From the NCBI GenBank assembly GCA_017443845.1, contig JAFSXX010000049.1, forward strand, positions 1 through 45,755: 45,755 bases of DNA, in the 5' to 3' direction. Positions 1 through 8,563 of this stretch are shown here, one piece after another (positions within the stretch are counted from its first letter, which is position 1; the number at the start of each line of letters is the position of its first letter). This DNA is from Bacteroidales bacterium. GTDB lineage: Bacteria; Bacteroidota; Bacteroidia; Bacteroidales; UBA932. The notes under the pieces are model-generated. The model was not told the DNA's origin. It worked only from the letters and a program-made list of their open reading frames with translations, and ran no database searches. Position numbers and translations under genes: made by a program.

Positions 1-1
1 C

Positions 2-733
2 GTCCCCCAGGCCCCTCCGGGAGACAAAGGCCGGCTCCATAATCTCGGCCAGATGGAAGAGGTCACAAGACGCCTGAGGGAGAAATCCTTCAAGGTATTC
101 GAAGAGGGCAACGTCCAGTTCATCCTGGGCGGCGACCACTCTTGCGCCCTCGGCGTAATGGCGGCCGGATGCGAATATTTCGGCAGGGAGAATTACGGCG
201 TCCTCTATGTCGACGCCCACGGCGACATCAACACCCCCTGGACCTCCAATACGGGCAACATCCACGGCATGTGCCTCGCCGCCCTGATGGGAATCGGCGA
301 CCCCGAGATGACCAGTCTGGTCCGAGAGAAGGCCCTTCCCCGCAATGTGCTGCTTATAGCCACCCGCAGCCTGGACGAAGGCGAGAAGGAACTCATAAGG
401 CAGCAGGGCATAGAGGTGCTGTACGCCGAGGAGATAAAAAAGATAGGCATTGCAGCCACCCAGCAGCGCATAGAGGACTTCATCAGGGAGCGCGGCATCA
501 GGCACTACCACCTGAGCCTCGACATCGACTCGGTGGACCCCTCGGAGGCCCCCGGAACGGGAGTCCCGGAGAGCGGCGGCATCTCGGCCGACGATTTCTA
601 CGACATAGTGCGCATCGCGGTGGCCCGCAAGGAGATCGTTTCGGCCGATATAATGGAATTCAACCCCGCTCTCGACAAAGAGGGCAGGACTGAGGCCATC
701 TGCCGCCGCGCGGCCAATATCATCCTGGCTTAG
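2..733 (+). CDS. rocF: Arginase, N-terminus cut by window edge
   Basis: Arginase hydrolyses L-arginine to ornithine and urea at a binuclear manganese site in the cytoplasm. The frame is open to the left edge of the window, so the first visible ATG at 53 is internal and the true start lies outside. Metal-binding signatures of the ureohydrolase family are in order: GGDHS, DAHGD, and a DIDSVDP segment followed by APGTG. The NIHGM stretch after DAHGD fits arginase better than agmatinase or formiminoglutamase, which is family knowledge applied by eye. The gene ends in TAG at 731-733, three bases from the convergent stop of the HmuY-like gene. Family confidence is high; the exact substrate is somewhat less certain. 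Confidence 0.85.
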   Translation, partial: VPQAPPGDKGRLHNLGQMEEVTRRLREKSFKVFEEGNVQFILGGDHSCALGVMAAGCEYFGRENYGVLYVDAHGDINTPWTSNTGNIHGMCLAALMGIGDPEMTSLVREKALPRNVLLIATRSLDEGEKELIRQQGIEVLYAEEIKKIGIAATQQRIEDFIRERGIRHYHLSLDIDSVDPSEAPGTGVPESGGISADDFYDIVRIAVARKEIVSADIMEFNPALDKEGRTEAICRRAANIILA

Positions 734-736
734 AGG

Positions 737-1120
737 CTACCAGACCTCGAAAAACGAACTGTCCGGAGAGCAAGCCGTCTTCTCCGGACGGTTTATTTCC
801 TCGAAATCCTGATCTGAGAAATAAAGGGCTCCCTCGCCGCAGCCTGAAAGGCCGCCGTTGGTGCGGATATGCCCGTCGCAGATGGCGATATCCCAATCGG
901 TGCGCTGTGCCCACTCGCGCTGGGCAAGGGTGTCGCTGAGGGCGCAGACCCCGACCTGGATGCCCTCGCGCAGGGAGATGTAGGTCCACTGGCCGCGGAC
1001 ATCGTCCACTACGATCTCCCCTTCGGAATAGATGCGGCCGTGACCGCCCGGTCCGTGCGAATTGTCGCAGGATATCAGCAGCAGGGCAGCGAAAAACAGA
1101 TATAAAAAACCGCGTTTCAT
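737..1120 (-). CDS. Short HmuY-like lipoprotein
   Basis: A 127-residue protein with a lipoprotein signal (hydrophobic stretch then LLISC, Cys18), so it should be lipid-anchored to the outer membrane. The body contains TYISL, TDWDIAICDGHIRTNGG and a SGCGEGA stretch, which match the central conserved block of HmuY-family hemophore lipoproteins (TDWDIAF...TNGG...SG). HmuY of Porphyromonas binds heme and hands it to a TonB receptor. This protein is clearly shorter than the usual roughly 180-220 residues: it ends soon after the conserved block, so the C-terminal half of the fold is missing. It is the last gene of the long minus-strand operon, one base after the papain-like protease gene, and ends in TAG. 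Heme binding is inference. Confidence 0.6.
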   Translation of the reverse strand: MKRGFLYLFFAALLLISCDNSHGPGGHGRIYSEGEIVVDDVRGQWTYISLREGIQVGVCALSDTLAQREWAQRTDWDIAICDGHIRTNGGLSGCGEGALYFSDQDFEEINRPEKTACSPDSSFFEVW

Positions 1121-1121
1121 C

Positions 1122-2618
1122 TTACTTCCTTACCTGATACCTTATTACCCTCTTCCCATCTTCTGCAGAGGGGTTGAAAATGAATTTGCCGGCGCGCCCG
1201 TCGGCCGTGCGGACCACGTAGGTCCCCTTCTCGTCCTGCGAAGCGTCGGAATAGGTATAAGCCGACACGGGAACGCTGAATAGCGGCTTCGTACCCAGGG
1301 AGAACCAGTTGTTGCCCCCCTCGATGCGGGCCGGAAGTGGACCGCGGTAGGGATACTCCACGGGTTCTCCGGAGCGGTAATCGATGAGAGACAGGGCCGT
1401 GACGCTGCCCTCCCCCCTCTTCTTTCCCGCAACGCTCTTATTGACGTTCAGGAAATAGCGGCCGTATTCCCGCGAGATATCCATCGTCTCGGTCAGATCA
1501 ATCGCAAGCTCGACTTCGCTTCCGAAATAGGCTCCACGCATCGGATAGTCGCCGCCCTGGTTGTCGAAGGCCGCCACCGGCTTGACCTTGTCGGGATAGG
1601 TGGAGCCCTTGTCGGAACTCAGGCCGGTCTGGAAACGCAGGTCGTCGCGGGAGGTGTAATCTACCGCCACCTTGAATACCACTTTCGGCTCGTGGATGCG
1701 CACCCTGACCCCCTCGACGGTGTTGCTCAGCTGCGTATTGGGGACGCTCTTGTCCCTGAAAAAGTCGTAGGGCAGGTAATAATGGCCGTTGTCGTGGCTC
1801 CAGGTTCCCCAGCTGTTGACCACTATGAAGGCTCCCTCGTGGGTGACTCCGTCCCTGTCGGTATAACATACCGTATCGTCATATCCCACTATGGTCATCG
1901 CGTGGCTGCCGTCGATGGCCAGGGAGGTAAGGAGGGAGTGATATCCCGTCTCGGAAGGGCCGTCATAGTAGTTGTCGATGACCCATCCGGTGCTCATTGC
2001 GGAAAATGTCAACACCCCGCCCGCAGCGCTGCCGTCGCCAGCATCGTAGAGATAGCGCTTCATAAGGGGGATGCTGTCGTCGTAGATGAGGATCTCGGAG
2101 GCGCGGTAGCGGATGGCATTGAGATACTTCTCATAGCCGGTGGCCCACTTGAAGACCGCCGCACCAGATGCGCCGTAATCGGCTACCGTCATCATTCCGT
2201 AATTGCGGGCGAGCATAAGCCCCTGGTTTACGAAACTGCCCTGGTCCTCGCCCTCATTGACCATATTCCAGGAGAACTCGTAACTGAAGCGGTTGGCATC
2301 GGAGGAGGCGTCACGGTCGAGCAGGCGGTTGACCTCGTAGGTGAACATATAGCCGATTCCCGAAGCCTGGGCGCAGGAGCCGCCGGACTGGTTGAATATG
2401 GGCGGGAAATACTTGAGTCTGGAATTATCCACCGAAGTGGGAAGCGGCTTGTCGAGAGCCCTCGAAGGGGTGAAACGGACCCTCTGCCGCAGGATTTCGG
2501 CCTGGGCCGGAGTGACCTCGCGGCCCGCGAAACGCTGCGGCGAAACTGCCTGCGCGCCGCCGGGCAAAGCGGCGGCGCACAGAAGCAGCAAAACGGCTAT
2601 GAAGGACTTACTCCGCAC
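1122..2618 (-). CDS. Secreted papain-like cysteine protease (C1-type)
   Basis: A 498-residue protein with a clear signal peptide (residues 1 to about 24, ending GGAQA). The papain triad is readable: oxyanion Gln77 and catalytic Cys82 in FNQSGGSCAQ, His239 in GSHAMTIVGYDD, and Asn268 in VVNSWG. This marks an exported clan CA, family C1-like peptidase. The C-terminal 200 residues after the catalytic domain look beta-rich and were not recognised. The only start that preserves the signal peptide is GTG at 2618, which overlaps the stop of the upstream C25-like gene by 11 bases, so the two are probably translationally coupled. The next gene starts one base after its stop. The target is unknown; the neighbours suggest a heme- or iron-containing host or diet protein, which is inference. 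Confidence 0.8.
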   Translation of the reverse strand: MRSKSFIAVLLLLCAAALPGGAQAVSPQRFAGREVTPAQAEILRQRVRFTPSRALDKPLPTSVDNSRLKYFPPIFNQSGGSCAQASGIGYMFTYEVNRLLDRDASSDANRFSYEFSWNMVNEGEDQGSFVNQGLMLARNYGMMTVADYGASGAAVFKWATGYEKYLNAIRYRASEILIYDDSIPLMKRYLYDAGDGSAAGGVLTFSAMSTGWVIDNYYDGPSETGYHSLLTSLAIDGSHAMTIVGYDDTVCYTDRDGVTHEGAFIVVNSWGTWSHDNGHYYLPYDFFRDKSVPNTQLSNTVEGVRVRIHEPKVVFKVAVDYTSRDDLRFQTGLSSDKGSTYPDKVKPVAAFDNQGGDYPMRGAYFGSEVELAIDLTETMDISREYGRYFLNVNKSVAGKKRGEGSVTALSLIDYRSGEPVEYPYRGPLPARIEGGNNWFSLGTKPLFSVPVSAYTYSDASQDEKGTYVVRTADGRAGKFIFNPSAEDGKRVIRYQVRK

Positions 2619-4776
2619 GCAGGCGCTTGAAAGTCTTTGCAGCCTCCTCCCTTACAGCGGCGCTGTAAGCGGGATCGGAAGCGATCTCTTTCATTGCGGA
2701 AGCCACCGAAGCGGCCTGGCAGCTGGTCGGATGCCATCCGAGGGCCTCGATAATGAGGATCTGGGTCGGCTCGTCGGCTCCGTTGCGGATGAATTCGACC
2801 ATCCTGGGCATCAGGTGATGGATGGGGACGTTGCGGGTTGCGCGGACCGCCATCTTGAGTTCCTTGGGATTGGCTCCGGGAACCAGCAGGGTGTCGAGCT
2901 CGGCCGCAATACGGTCGTTGTGTACGATAGCCTTGCGGATAAGGGTCTTGACCGAGTCCTTGCGGATATACTGGATAGCGTCGCTGTCGAACTGGCGCTC
3001 GAACTCCTCGAGCAGCTTGTCATTGGGGAAAGATTGCATCGACTGACCGGCGTCGAAGGTGCAGCGGTCGCTCGTATTGTTGGCGATGGAGACCTCTATC
3101 AGTTCGGGAATAAGGCGCTCGTCGCCGCTGAGGCCCATATATTTGATGGCGAAGCGCTGGATAAGCTCGTTGGCGTCCTTGGAGGCGAGTTTCAGGAGAG
3201 AGACGAAATTGTCATCGGCGAAATCGGCCAGCGACCGCATCGCCTGCAGGCGTACCACCACATAGGGCGAAGTCTTGTAGAGTTTGAGAAGCTCATCGCT
3301 GCCGATGGCATTCAGCTGGTGGAGTTCCTCGATGGCGAGGGCCTGCTGCTCGGGAGTACCCTTTTTGAGGAGTTTCTTCCAGGCTGCGGGCTTCTTGGCA
3401 ATGATCATGTGGTCGATGTCCACCGCGCCCGCTTCAGGTGCGAAACGGAAGGTGGGATCGCCTATCAGGGTAGATTCCAGATAGGTGCTGTAACGGGCCA
3501 TGTCGCCGGCGCAGCCACCCTGGTCGAGCAGGCCGATGAAACGGTCGCTCCATTTGTCCTGCAGCGAGTTGACCGTATTGGCAAGGACCGCCACGGTACC
3601 GCCAGGCTGGAAAATGTATTCGTCGGCGATGCAGTCGTCGAGATGGAAGGAGCCGCAATAGCAGGCGTCGATGATCACTACCGGCACGTTGGGACGGTAG
3701 CCGTAGAATGCGAAGTCGTCCACATAGAGGTCGGCGGCAGCGTCGTAGAGCGAGTCAACTACGGCGAGGGAGTCGCTCAGGGCGTCTTTGGCCCACGATT
3801 CGGGAAGGTCGAAACGCTTCAGGAGGGCGGTCTTGACCGAATCGGCATTGCGACCGCGCTTGTAAGCCCTGTAAACGTGGTCGCGGATATTGCGCATGAT
3901 GTAATCCTTGGCCTCGTTCACCATATAGGGACGGATCGTGCCGTTGAGATACTGCATATCAGGGCTGCCGTGGTGATGCAGGACGGCGACGTCTAGGTCG
4001 GGCCTCATCAGCTCGCTCATCAGGTGCTCCTTGACGGGATTGTAGTCGGTATGGTCGAGATATCCGATCCTGTCGCGGCCGTCATCCAGGATGGGGAAAT
4101 GCTCCATGAAGACCTGCTTCTCGTCGATGCGGGCCACCTTGGAGTCGGAAATATATCCGTGGCCGCTGAAGTAGAAGAGATGGTCCACCGACTGGGGATT
4201 GAGCTTGACCCTGGTCGCTTTCGTGAGGAAATCCCTCAGCTTGACATAGCGCGACACTCCGCCTGCATCCGTCGGGCGGATACGTCCGCTATAGATGTCG
4301 GGACGGGTGCGCTGGGCGCCGCCGGAGGTTATCGAATAGTAGTAATAAGGCGCATCGTCATCTTTGTCCAGATACTTGAAAGCCAGTTTGAAATCGTCGT
4401 AGAAACGGTCCGAGGGGATGGAGGATTCCTTGCGGGGCTTGGTCTGGTCCATCTTGAAGGCGCTGGTCATGTGCTGGCCGTCGCGGAGCATCGCAACGGG
4501 GATGTCGCCCACCAGTACGGCTCCGACTATGGGCTCATTTTTCTGGATGTAGAGCCTGTAGAGCTCGGCGCGGAGCGAATCGGGAACTCCCCAGCGGTCG
4601 ATCACCGTATATACTTTGAGTCCGTCCTGTTTTTCGATGGCGGCGGCATAGGCGTCGATCTGGGCCTTTGCCTCCCTGTAGCTTGCGGGGTCCACCACTA
4701 TGGCGAATCCGTCACGCGCGCCGGCGCTGAAAGCCAGCGAAAGGAACAATGCGAAGAGTGTCGTTATCCTTTTCAT
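2608..4776 (-). CDS. Gingipain-like (C25/clan CD) protease with helical-repeat tail, copy 2
   Basis: A 722-residue exported protein (signal peptide about residues 1-20). The first 460 residues resemble C25 peptidases: a His-Gly dipeptide after a hydrophobic strand (His269 in HHHGS) and an Ala-Cys dipeptide (Cys372 in IDACYCGSF), the two hallmarks of clan CD. An IGDPTF segment closes the domain, as in gingipain-like proteins. From about residue 480 to the end the sequence is a run of short amphipathic helices resembling HEAT repeats. No type IX secretion C-terminal domain is visible, so it may stay periplasmic or leave by another route. It is a paralogue of the upstream gene, 16 bases away, and overlaps the papain-like gene. 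Catalytic activity and substrate are inference from motifs. Confidence 0.72.
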   Translation of the reverse strand: MKRITTLFALFLSLAFSAGARDGFAIVVDPASYREAKAQIDAYAAAIEKQDGLKVYTVIDRWGVPDSLRAELYRLYIQKNEPIVGAVLVGDIPVAMLRDGQHMTSAFKMDQTKPRKESSIPSDRFYDDFKLAFKYLDKDDDAPYYYYSITSGGAQRTRPDIYSGRIRPTDAGGVSRYVKLRDFLTKATRVKLNPQSVDHLFYFSGHGYISDSKVARIDEKQVFMEHFPILDDGRDRIGYLDHTDYNPVKEHLMSELMRPDLDVAVLHHHGSPDMQYLNGTIRPYMVNEAKDYIMRNIRDHVYRAYKRGRNADSVKTALLKRFDLPESWAKDALSDSLAVVDSLYDAAADLYVDDFAFYGYRPNVPVVIIDACYCGSFHLDDCIADEYIFQPGGTVAVLANTVNSLQDKWSDRFIGLLDQGGCAGDMARYSTYLESTLIGDPTFRFAPEAGAVDIDHMIIAKKPAAWKKLLKKGTPEQQALAIEELHQLNAIGSDELLKLYKTSPYVVVRLQAMRSLADFADDNFVSLLKLASKDANELIQRFAIKYMGLSGDERLIPELIEVSIANNTSDRCTFDAGQSMQSFPNDKLLEEFERQFDSDAIQYIRKDSVKTLIRKAIVHNDRIAAELDTLLVPGANPKELKMAVRATRNVPIHHLMPRMVEFIRNGADEPTQILIIEALGWHPTSCQAASVASAMKEIASDPAYSAAVREEAAKTFKRLRAE

Positions 4777-4792
4777 ATATCCGTTTATGTTG

Positions 4793-6967
4793 TTATTTCA
4801 ATCTCTTGAGGGTTTTGAGGGCCTCGCGGCGGACCGCCTCCGGACGGGAGGGATCATCCGCGATGCTGCCGGCCACATCGCGCAGGGCATCGCTCCTGTA
4901 TCCCAGTCCGTGCCACCCGAAGGCGCTCAGGATCGTGACCAGGTCGGCATTGTCGGTGCAGTGCGAGGCGTATTCCGCCATCTTCGGGGCGAGGTAGGGC
5001 GGCAGATAGATCTTCATGAATCCAAGGCGCGAACGGCGGAAACCGTCCGAAGCCTTGCCCGTCGCTATCTTTTCGTAATCGTCATCCCACCGTCCGGCAT
5101 AGGTTTTCACCTCGCGCAACTTTCCCTGCACGTAACCGTCAGGACGGACCACATAGGGCCGGATGCTGTCGAGGGCTTTCTCAACCGCGGGGACAATCTC
5201 TTCCGAAGGGAAGAACTGGACCGCCTGCATGGCATTGAAGGCGACCCTGGGCGAGGTATTGTTGGAGGCGATCAGCCTTGCCAGGACCGGGACCAGGCGG
5301 GGATCGCCGCTTCGAGGCATCTCGTTGACGGCGAATCTCTGGAGCAATTCGAAGGGGTCGTCCGAAGCTTCGAGGATGGCATCGGTCATTACCGAAGCGT
5401 TGCGCGCCTTGAGCACTTGGAAGGCCTCGAGGCGGACCAGGCCGTAGGGATTGTCGCGCAGGATCGAGAGCAGCTCGGCATTGGAGAGCAGGGGGCTCTC
5501 CTTGAGCATTTCGAGGGCCATTACCTGCACATCGGGAGCCGCGTCGCGCGAGAGGATCTTCTTCCATTTCCTGGGCAAGGCGGCGATTATCATCTCATTG
5601 TAATCGGGAGTCTCCTTCGGCGCCGCGAAGACGAAAGTCGGGTCGCCTATGACGTGCATCTCCAGGTCGATGTTGTACTGATTGACAATGCCGACCATCA
5701 CCCCTTCGGCCAAAAGGCCCATCAACTTGTCGGGCCACTTGTCCTGAAGCACGTTGACCGAGCCGCCGATACCGGCTATGGTCTTGCCGCTCTGGAAGAT
5801 ATATTCGTTGGCTATGCAGTCGTCGTTGTTGAAGGCGCCGTTGTAGCAGGCGTCATAGATGGCGACACGGCAGTTGGGTTTGTAGCCGTAGTCGGCGAAG
5901 TCCTTGAGGATCAGGTTCAGCGAGTCTGCCATAAGGTCTTCCAGCTGCAGGCCGCGCTGCGAGGCGGCCTCACTCAGCCATCCCTCCGGCAGATTGTATT
6001 CCCTTTCGAGGACCATCCTCACGCTGTCCACGTCCTGGCCGTAACGCACCGCGGTGGCGAATCGGTTGCGGTAGCAGTGCATCAAGAAATCGAAGGCCGC
6101 CTGGGTTCCCACCGGCTTGGGATAGGACGAAAGGTACTGCGTATCGTAATCGCCGTGGTGATGCATAATGCCCACGCTCAGATCGGGACGCATCATCTCG
6201 TTCATGAGCCGCGTCTTGATGAGGCGCTCGTCGGAATAATCCATGTAGCTGACGAAGCCTCCGCGGGCCGTAAGGAGAGGGAAGTGCTCGCCGAGGCTCT
6301 TCATCTCATCGATATGGGCGGGTTTGGACTCATTGAGGCTGCCGCTTCCGGTATAGACAAAAACCCCTTTGAAGGGCTCCTGATTGCGCTTGGCCGCGGT
6401 GGCTTTGCGGAGATAATCGCGGAGCTTGTCATAGCGCGAAGTGCCTCCCGCATCGGTGGGGCGGATGCGCCCGCTGAAGATGGAGGGGCGAAGGTACTGG
6501 TTGCCCTCCGCTGCGAGGGAATAATAAAAGAGCGGCGCGATGCTGTCCTTTTTGAGGAAGTCGAACTTGAGGCCGAAGTCGTCGTAGTAGCGGTCCGATG
6601 GGACTGAACTCTCGACCCAGTCGCGCTTCTGGTCCATCTTGAAGGCGCTGGTCAGGAACTGGGCATCACGAATCATCGGGATAGGAATGTCGCCTATGAA
6701 AACCGCGCCGGCGATGGGATCCTTCCTGAGTCCGTAGAGTTTCTTGAGCTCGGCCCGGATGGAGTCCGGAACGCCCCAACGGTCGATGACGGTGTAAACC
6801 TTGAAGCCCTGCACCTCTTCGAGAGCCTTGATATACTCCGCCAGTTCAGCGGATGCCTCCCTGCTGCTGGCAGGGTCTATAACTACGGCAAAGCCTTTGC
6901 GCTGGGCAAAGGCCGGGGAAAGCATCAGCAATGCTGCCGTTATGATGAGGAATCGCCTGATTCTCAT
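4793..6967 (-). CDS. Gingipain-like (C25/clan CD) protease with helical-repeat tail, copy 1
   Basis: A 724-residue paralogue of the next gene with the same layout: signal peptide to about residue 21 (ending PAFAQ), a C25-like domain, then HEAT-like helices from about residue 485. The clan CD dyad is His271 (MHHHGD) and Cys374 (DACYNGAF); the second motif is very close to the gingipain nucleophile signature A-C-V-N-G-x-F. Both copies share long stretches such as KVYTVIDRWGVPDS, TSAFKMDQ and SGRIRPTDAGG, so this is a tandem duplication that has since diverged. It starts 5 bases after the DUF6850-like gene, which indicates one transcript. As with the other copy, no type IX sorting domain is seen. 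An alternative is a non-proteolytic C25-fold protein, but the dyad looks intact. Confidence 0.72.
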   Translation of the reverse strand: MRIRRFLIITAALLMLSPAFAQRKGFAVVIDPASSREASAELAEYIKALEEVQGFKVYTVIDRWGVPDSIRAELKKLYGLRKDPIAGAVFIGDIPIPMIRDAQFLTSAFKMDQKRDWVESSVPSDRYYDDFGLKFDFLKKDSIAPLFYYSLAAEGNQYLRPSIFSGRIRPTDAGGTSRYDKLRDYLRKATAAKRNQEPFKGVFVYTGSGSLNESKPAHIDEMKSLGEHFPLLTARGGFVSYMDYSDERLIKTRLMNEMMRPDLSVGIMHHHGDYDTQYLSSYPKPVGTQAAFDFLMHCYRNRFATAVRYGQDVDSVRMVLEREYNLPEGWLSEAASQRGLQLEDLMADSLNLILKDFADYGYKPNCRVAIYDACYNGAFNNDDCIANEYIFQSGKTIAGIGGSVNVLQDKWPDKLMGLLAEGVMVGIVNQYNIDLEMHVIGDPTFVFAAPKETPDYNEMIIAALPRKWKKILSRDAAPDVQVMALEMLKESPLLSNAELLSILRDNPYGLVRLEAFQVLKARNASVMTDAILEASDDPFELLQRFAVNEMPRSGDPRLVPVLARLIASNNTSPRVAFNAMQAVQFFPSEEIVPAVEKALDSIRPYVVRPDGYVQGKLREVKTYAGRWDDDYEKIATGKASDGFRRSRLGFMKIYLPPYLAPKMAEYASHCTDNADLVTILSAFGWHGLGYRSDALRDVAGSIADDPSRPEAVRREALKTLKRLK

Positions 6968-6972
6968 TATTG

Positions 6973-8538
6973 TCAGAATTTAAGATAAACTCCGGCAAGG
7001 AGTCCGGTCAGGGACGTTCCCCTGTACTGCGGCCAATACTCTCCGGTGCCGGTATAAAACTCATACTGCCCCTTGATGAAAAGGCCCGGGGCCAGCCTCT
7101 TCCCTGCCGGGAAATTGAAATCGAGCAGGGCGTGGACGAGGGCGCGCGAGGCGCTCTCGTATTCGAATCTGTGCCTGCAATAGATGTCCGTAATATTGTC
7201 TTCGCCCGAGAAGGCACATCCCGAGCCGAATTCCGAGCCGAGAGGGAGACGGTACGAGCCGCCTATCTCGGCCGTGAGGAGGCTTCTGCCGAAAGCGAGC
7301 GACTTTCCGGCCAGAAGCGAGAAATCGAGAGCCGTGATTTTCTGGACCGGAGTCGTCCTGCCCAGATAGTGTTCCGACGAGCTCATCGCAAAGCGGGCGT
7401 CGGCACCGGCATAGAAATCGCGGCGGAGACCGCGGGTAATGTCGAACCTGTAGGAGGCATCGGCGCTGATACGGTAATCGGACTGTATCGTATTGGTGCT
7501 GAGGACCTCGTAATAGATCCTGCCGCCGTGTTCCATATCGGCCTGGCGGCGCTGGTCGCTCCACAGCGCGTTGCCCATAGCGAAGGAACCCGAGAGGGTG
7601 ATGTTGTGGCGGATGCCGTAATCGCCGCGGATCAGGAGCCTGTTATAGAGCCCGGCTTCAAGCTTTGTAAAATCGCCGCCCCTGAAAAGATAGGACTGGT
7701 CGCCGTCCCTGGCATCCTCGCCGGAATAGGTGAAACTCAGCTCCACGAAATCTTTCACGTCGCCCGAGCCGATCATGGCACTGAGGGCGGCGGTGAGGGC
7801 GAGTCCGTTGTAATCGCGTTTGTAGCCCGACTCATCCGAGGTGGAACGCTTCATATAGTCGCCCATTCCCTTCATTATGAAATACCTGTGTCCGACCAGC
7901 GGCTGTACGTTATAGAACGCCACGGAGGAGGAGAAGATGCGCGCCTTTGCGGCAAAGCCCAGCTCCAGGGAGGGGCTCGTCCTCCAGGTGAGGCCCGCGG
8001 TAACGGGAATCACCGATGAGACGGTGGAGGGGCGCGGGTCGCTCTGGTCGCTGCGCGAACCTGTGGTCACTCCCGCTTCCAGACCGGCCTTGAGCCGGTC
8101 TGAAATGCGGTATGACCCCGCGGCCGCAAGGTCGAAGACCTCGGTGGTGACATTGCCCGGAAGCGAATCGCAGACAAAGAAGGGATTGTCGGGATCCTTG
8201 AAGAGCGAGGAGTTCCAGCGCTGTCCGTCCTGGCGGCCGTTGGTGTAACGGAAGACTCCCGAAAGGCTGAACCGTCCGATGCGGCGCAGGCCGGAAAGGT
8301 CGGCCTTGAAGGTGCCCTCGCTGCCGCTCGCGTCTATCGCGTGGAACTCCCCTTTCGAGAGGCCGTAGTCCAGCGAAGCGACGCCGTAGTCCTGCATCGC
8401 GTTGCCAGAGAGGCGCACGGGATTGAGACTTTCGTATGCGGCGTTGTCAGTCCAGTTCACATATCGTTCCTGATGGGTCTGGGCTCCGAGAGGGAGCGCT
8501 GCGGCCAGCAGCAGGATTACGGGAATCTTCCGTTTCAT
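6973..8538 (-). CDS. DUF6850-like outer-membrane beta-barrel protein
   Basis: A 521-residue protein with a signal peptide (residues 1-19, ending PLGAQ). The rest alternates short beta strands rich in aromatic and Gly residues and ends in an aromatic C-terminal residue (YLKF), typical of an outer-membrane barrel. Segments such as RYVNWTDNAAYESLNP and FNVQPLVGHRYFIMKGMGDY-type text match what I recall of the DUF6850 family of Bacteroidota barrels, which often neighbour DUF4876 proteins and TonB receptors. Its role is not established. It sits 24 bases after the DUF4876-like gene and 5 bases before the first C25-like protease gene, so it belongs to the same operon. It may be a channel or partner of the receptor. 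Confidence 0.65.
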   Translation of the reverse strand: MKRKIPVILLLAAALPLGAQTHQERYVNWTDNAAYESLNPVRLSGNAMQDYGVASLDYGLSKGEFHAIDASGSEGTFKADLSGLRRIGRFSLSGVFRYTNGRQDGQRWNSSLFKDPDNPFFVCDSLPGNVTTEVFDLAAAGSYRISDRLKAGLEAGVTTGSRSDQSDPRPSTVSSVIPVTAGLTWRTSPSLELGFAAKARIFSSSVAFYNVQPLVGHRYFIMKGMGDYMKRSTSDESGYKRDYNGLALTAALSAMIGSGDVKDFVELSFTYSGEDARDGDQSYLFRGGDFTKLEAGLYNRLLIRGDYGIRHNITLSGSFAMGNALWSDQRRQADMEHGGRIYYEVLSTNTIQSDYRISADASYRFDITRGLRRDFYAGADARFAMSSSEHYLGRTTPVQKITALDFSLLAGKSLAFGRSLLTAEIGGSYRLPLGSEFGSGCAFSGEDNITDIYCRHRFEYESASRALVHALLDFNFPAGKRLAPGLFIKGQYEFYTGTGEYWPQYRGTSLTGLLAGVYLKF

Positions 8539-8563
8539 AATTTGAATCTGTCGTTGTTAATGA

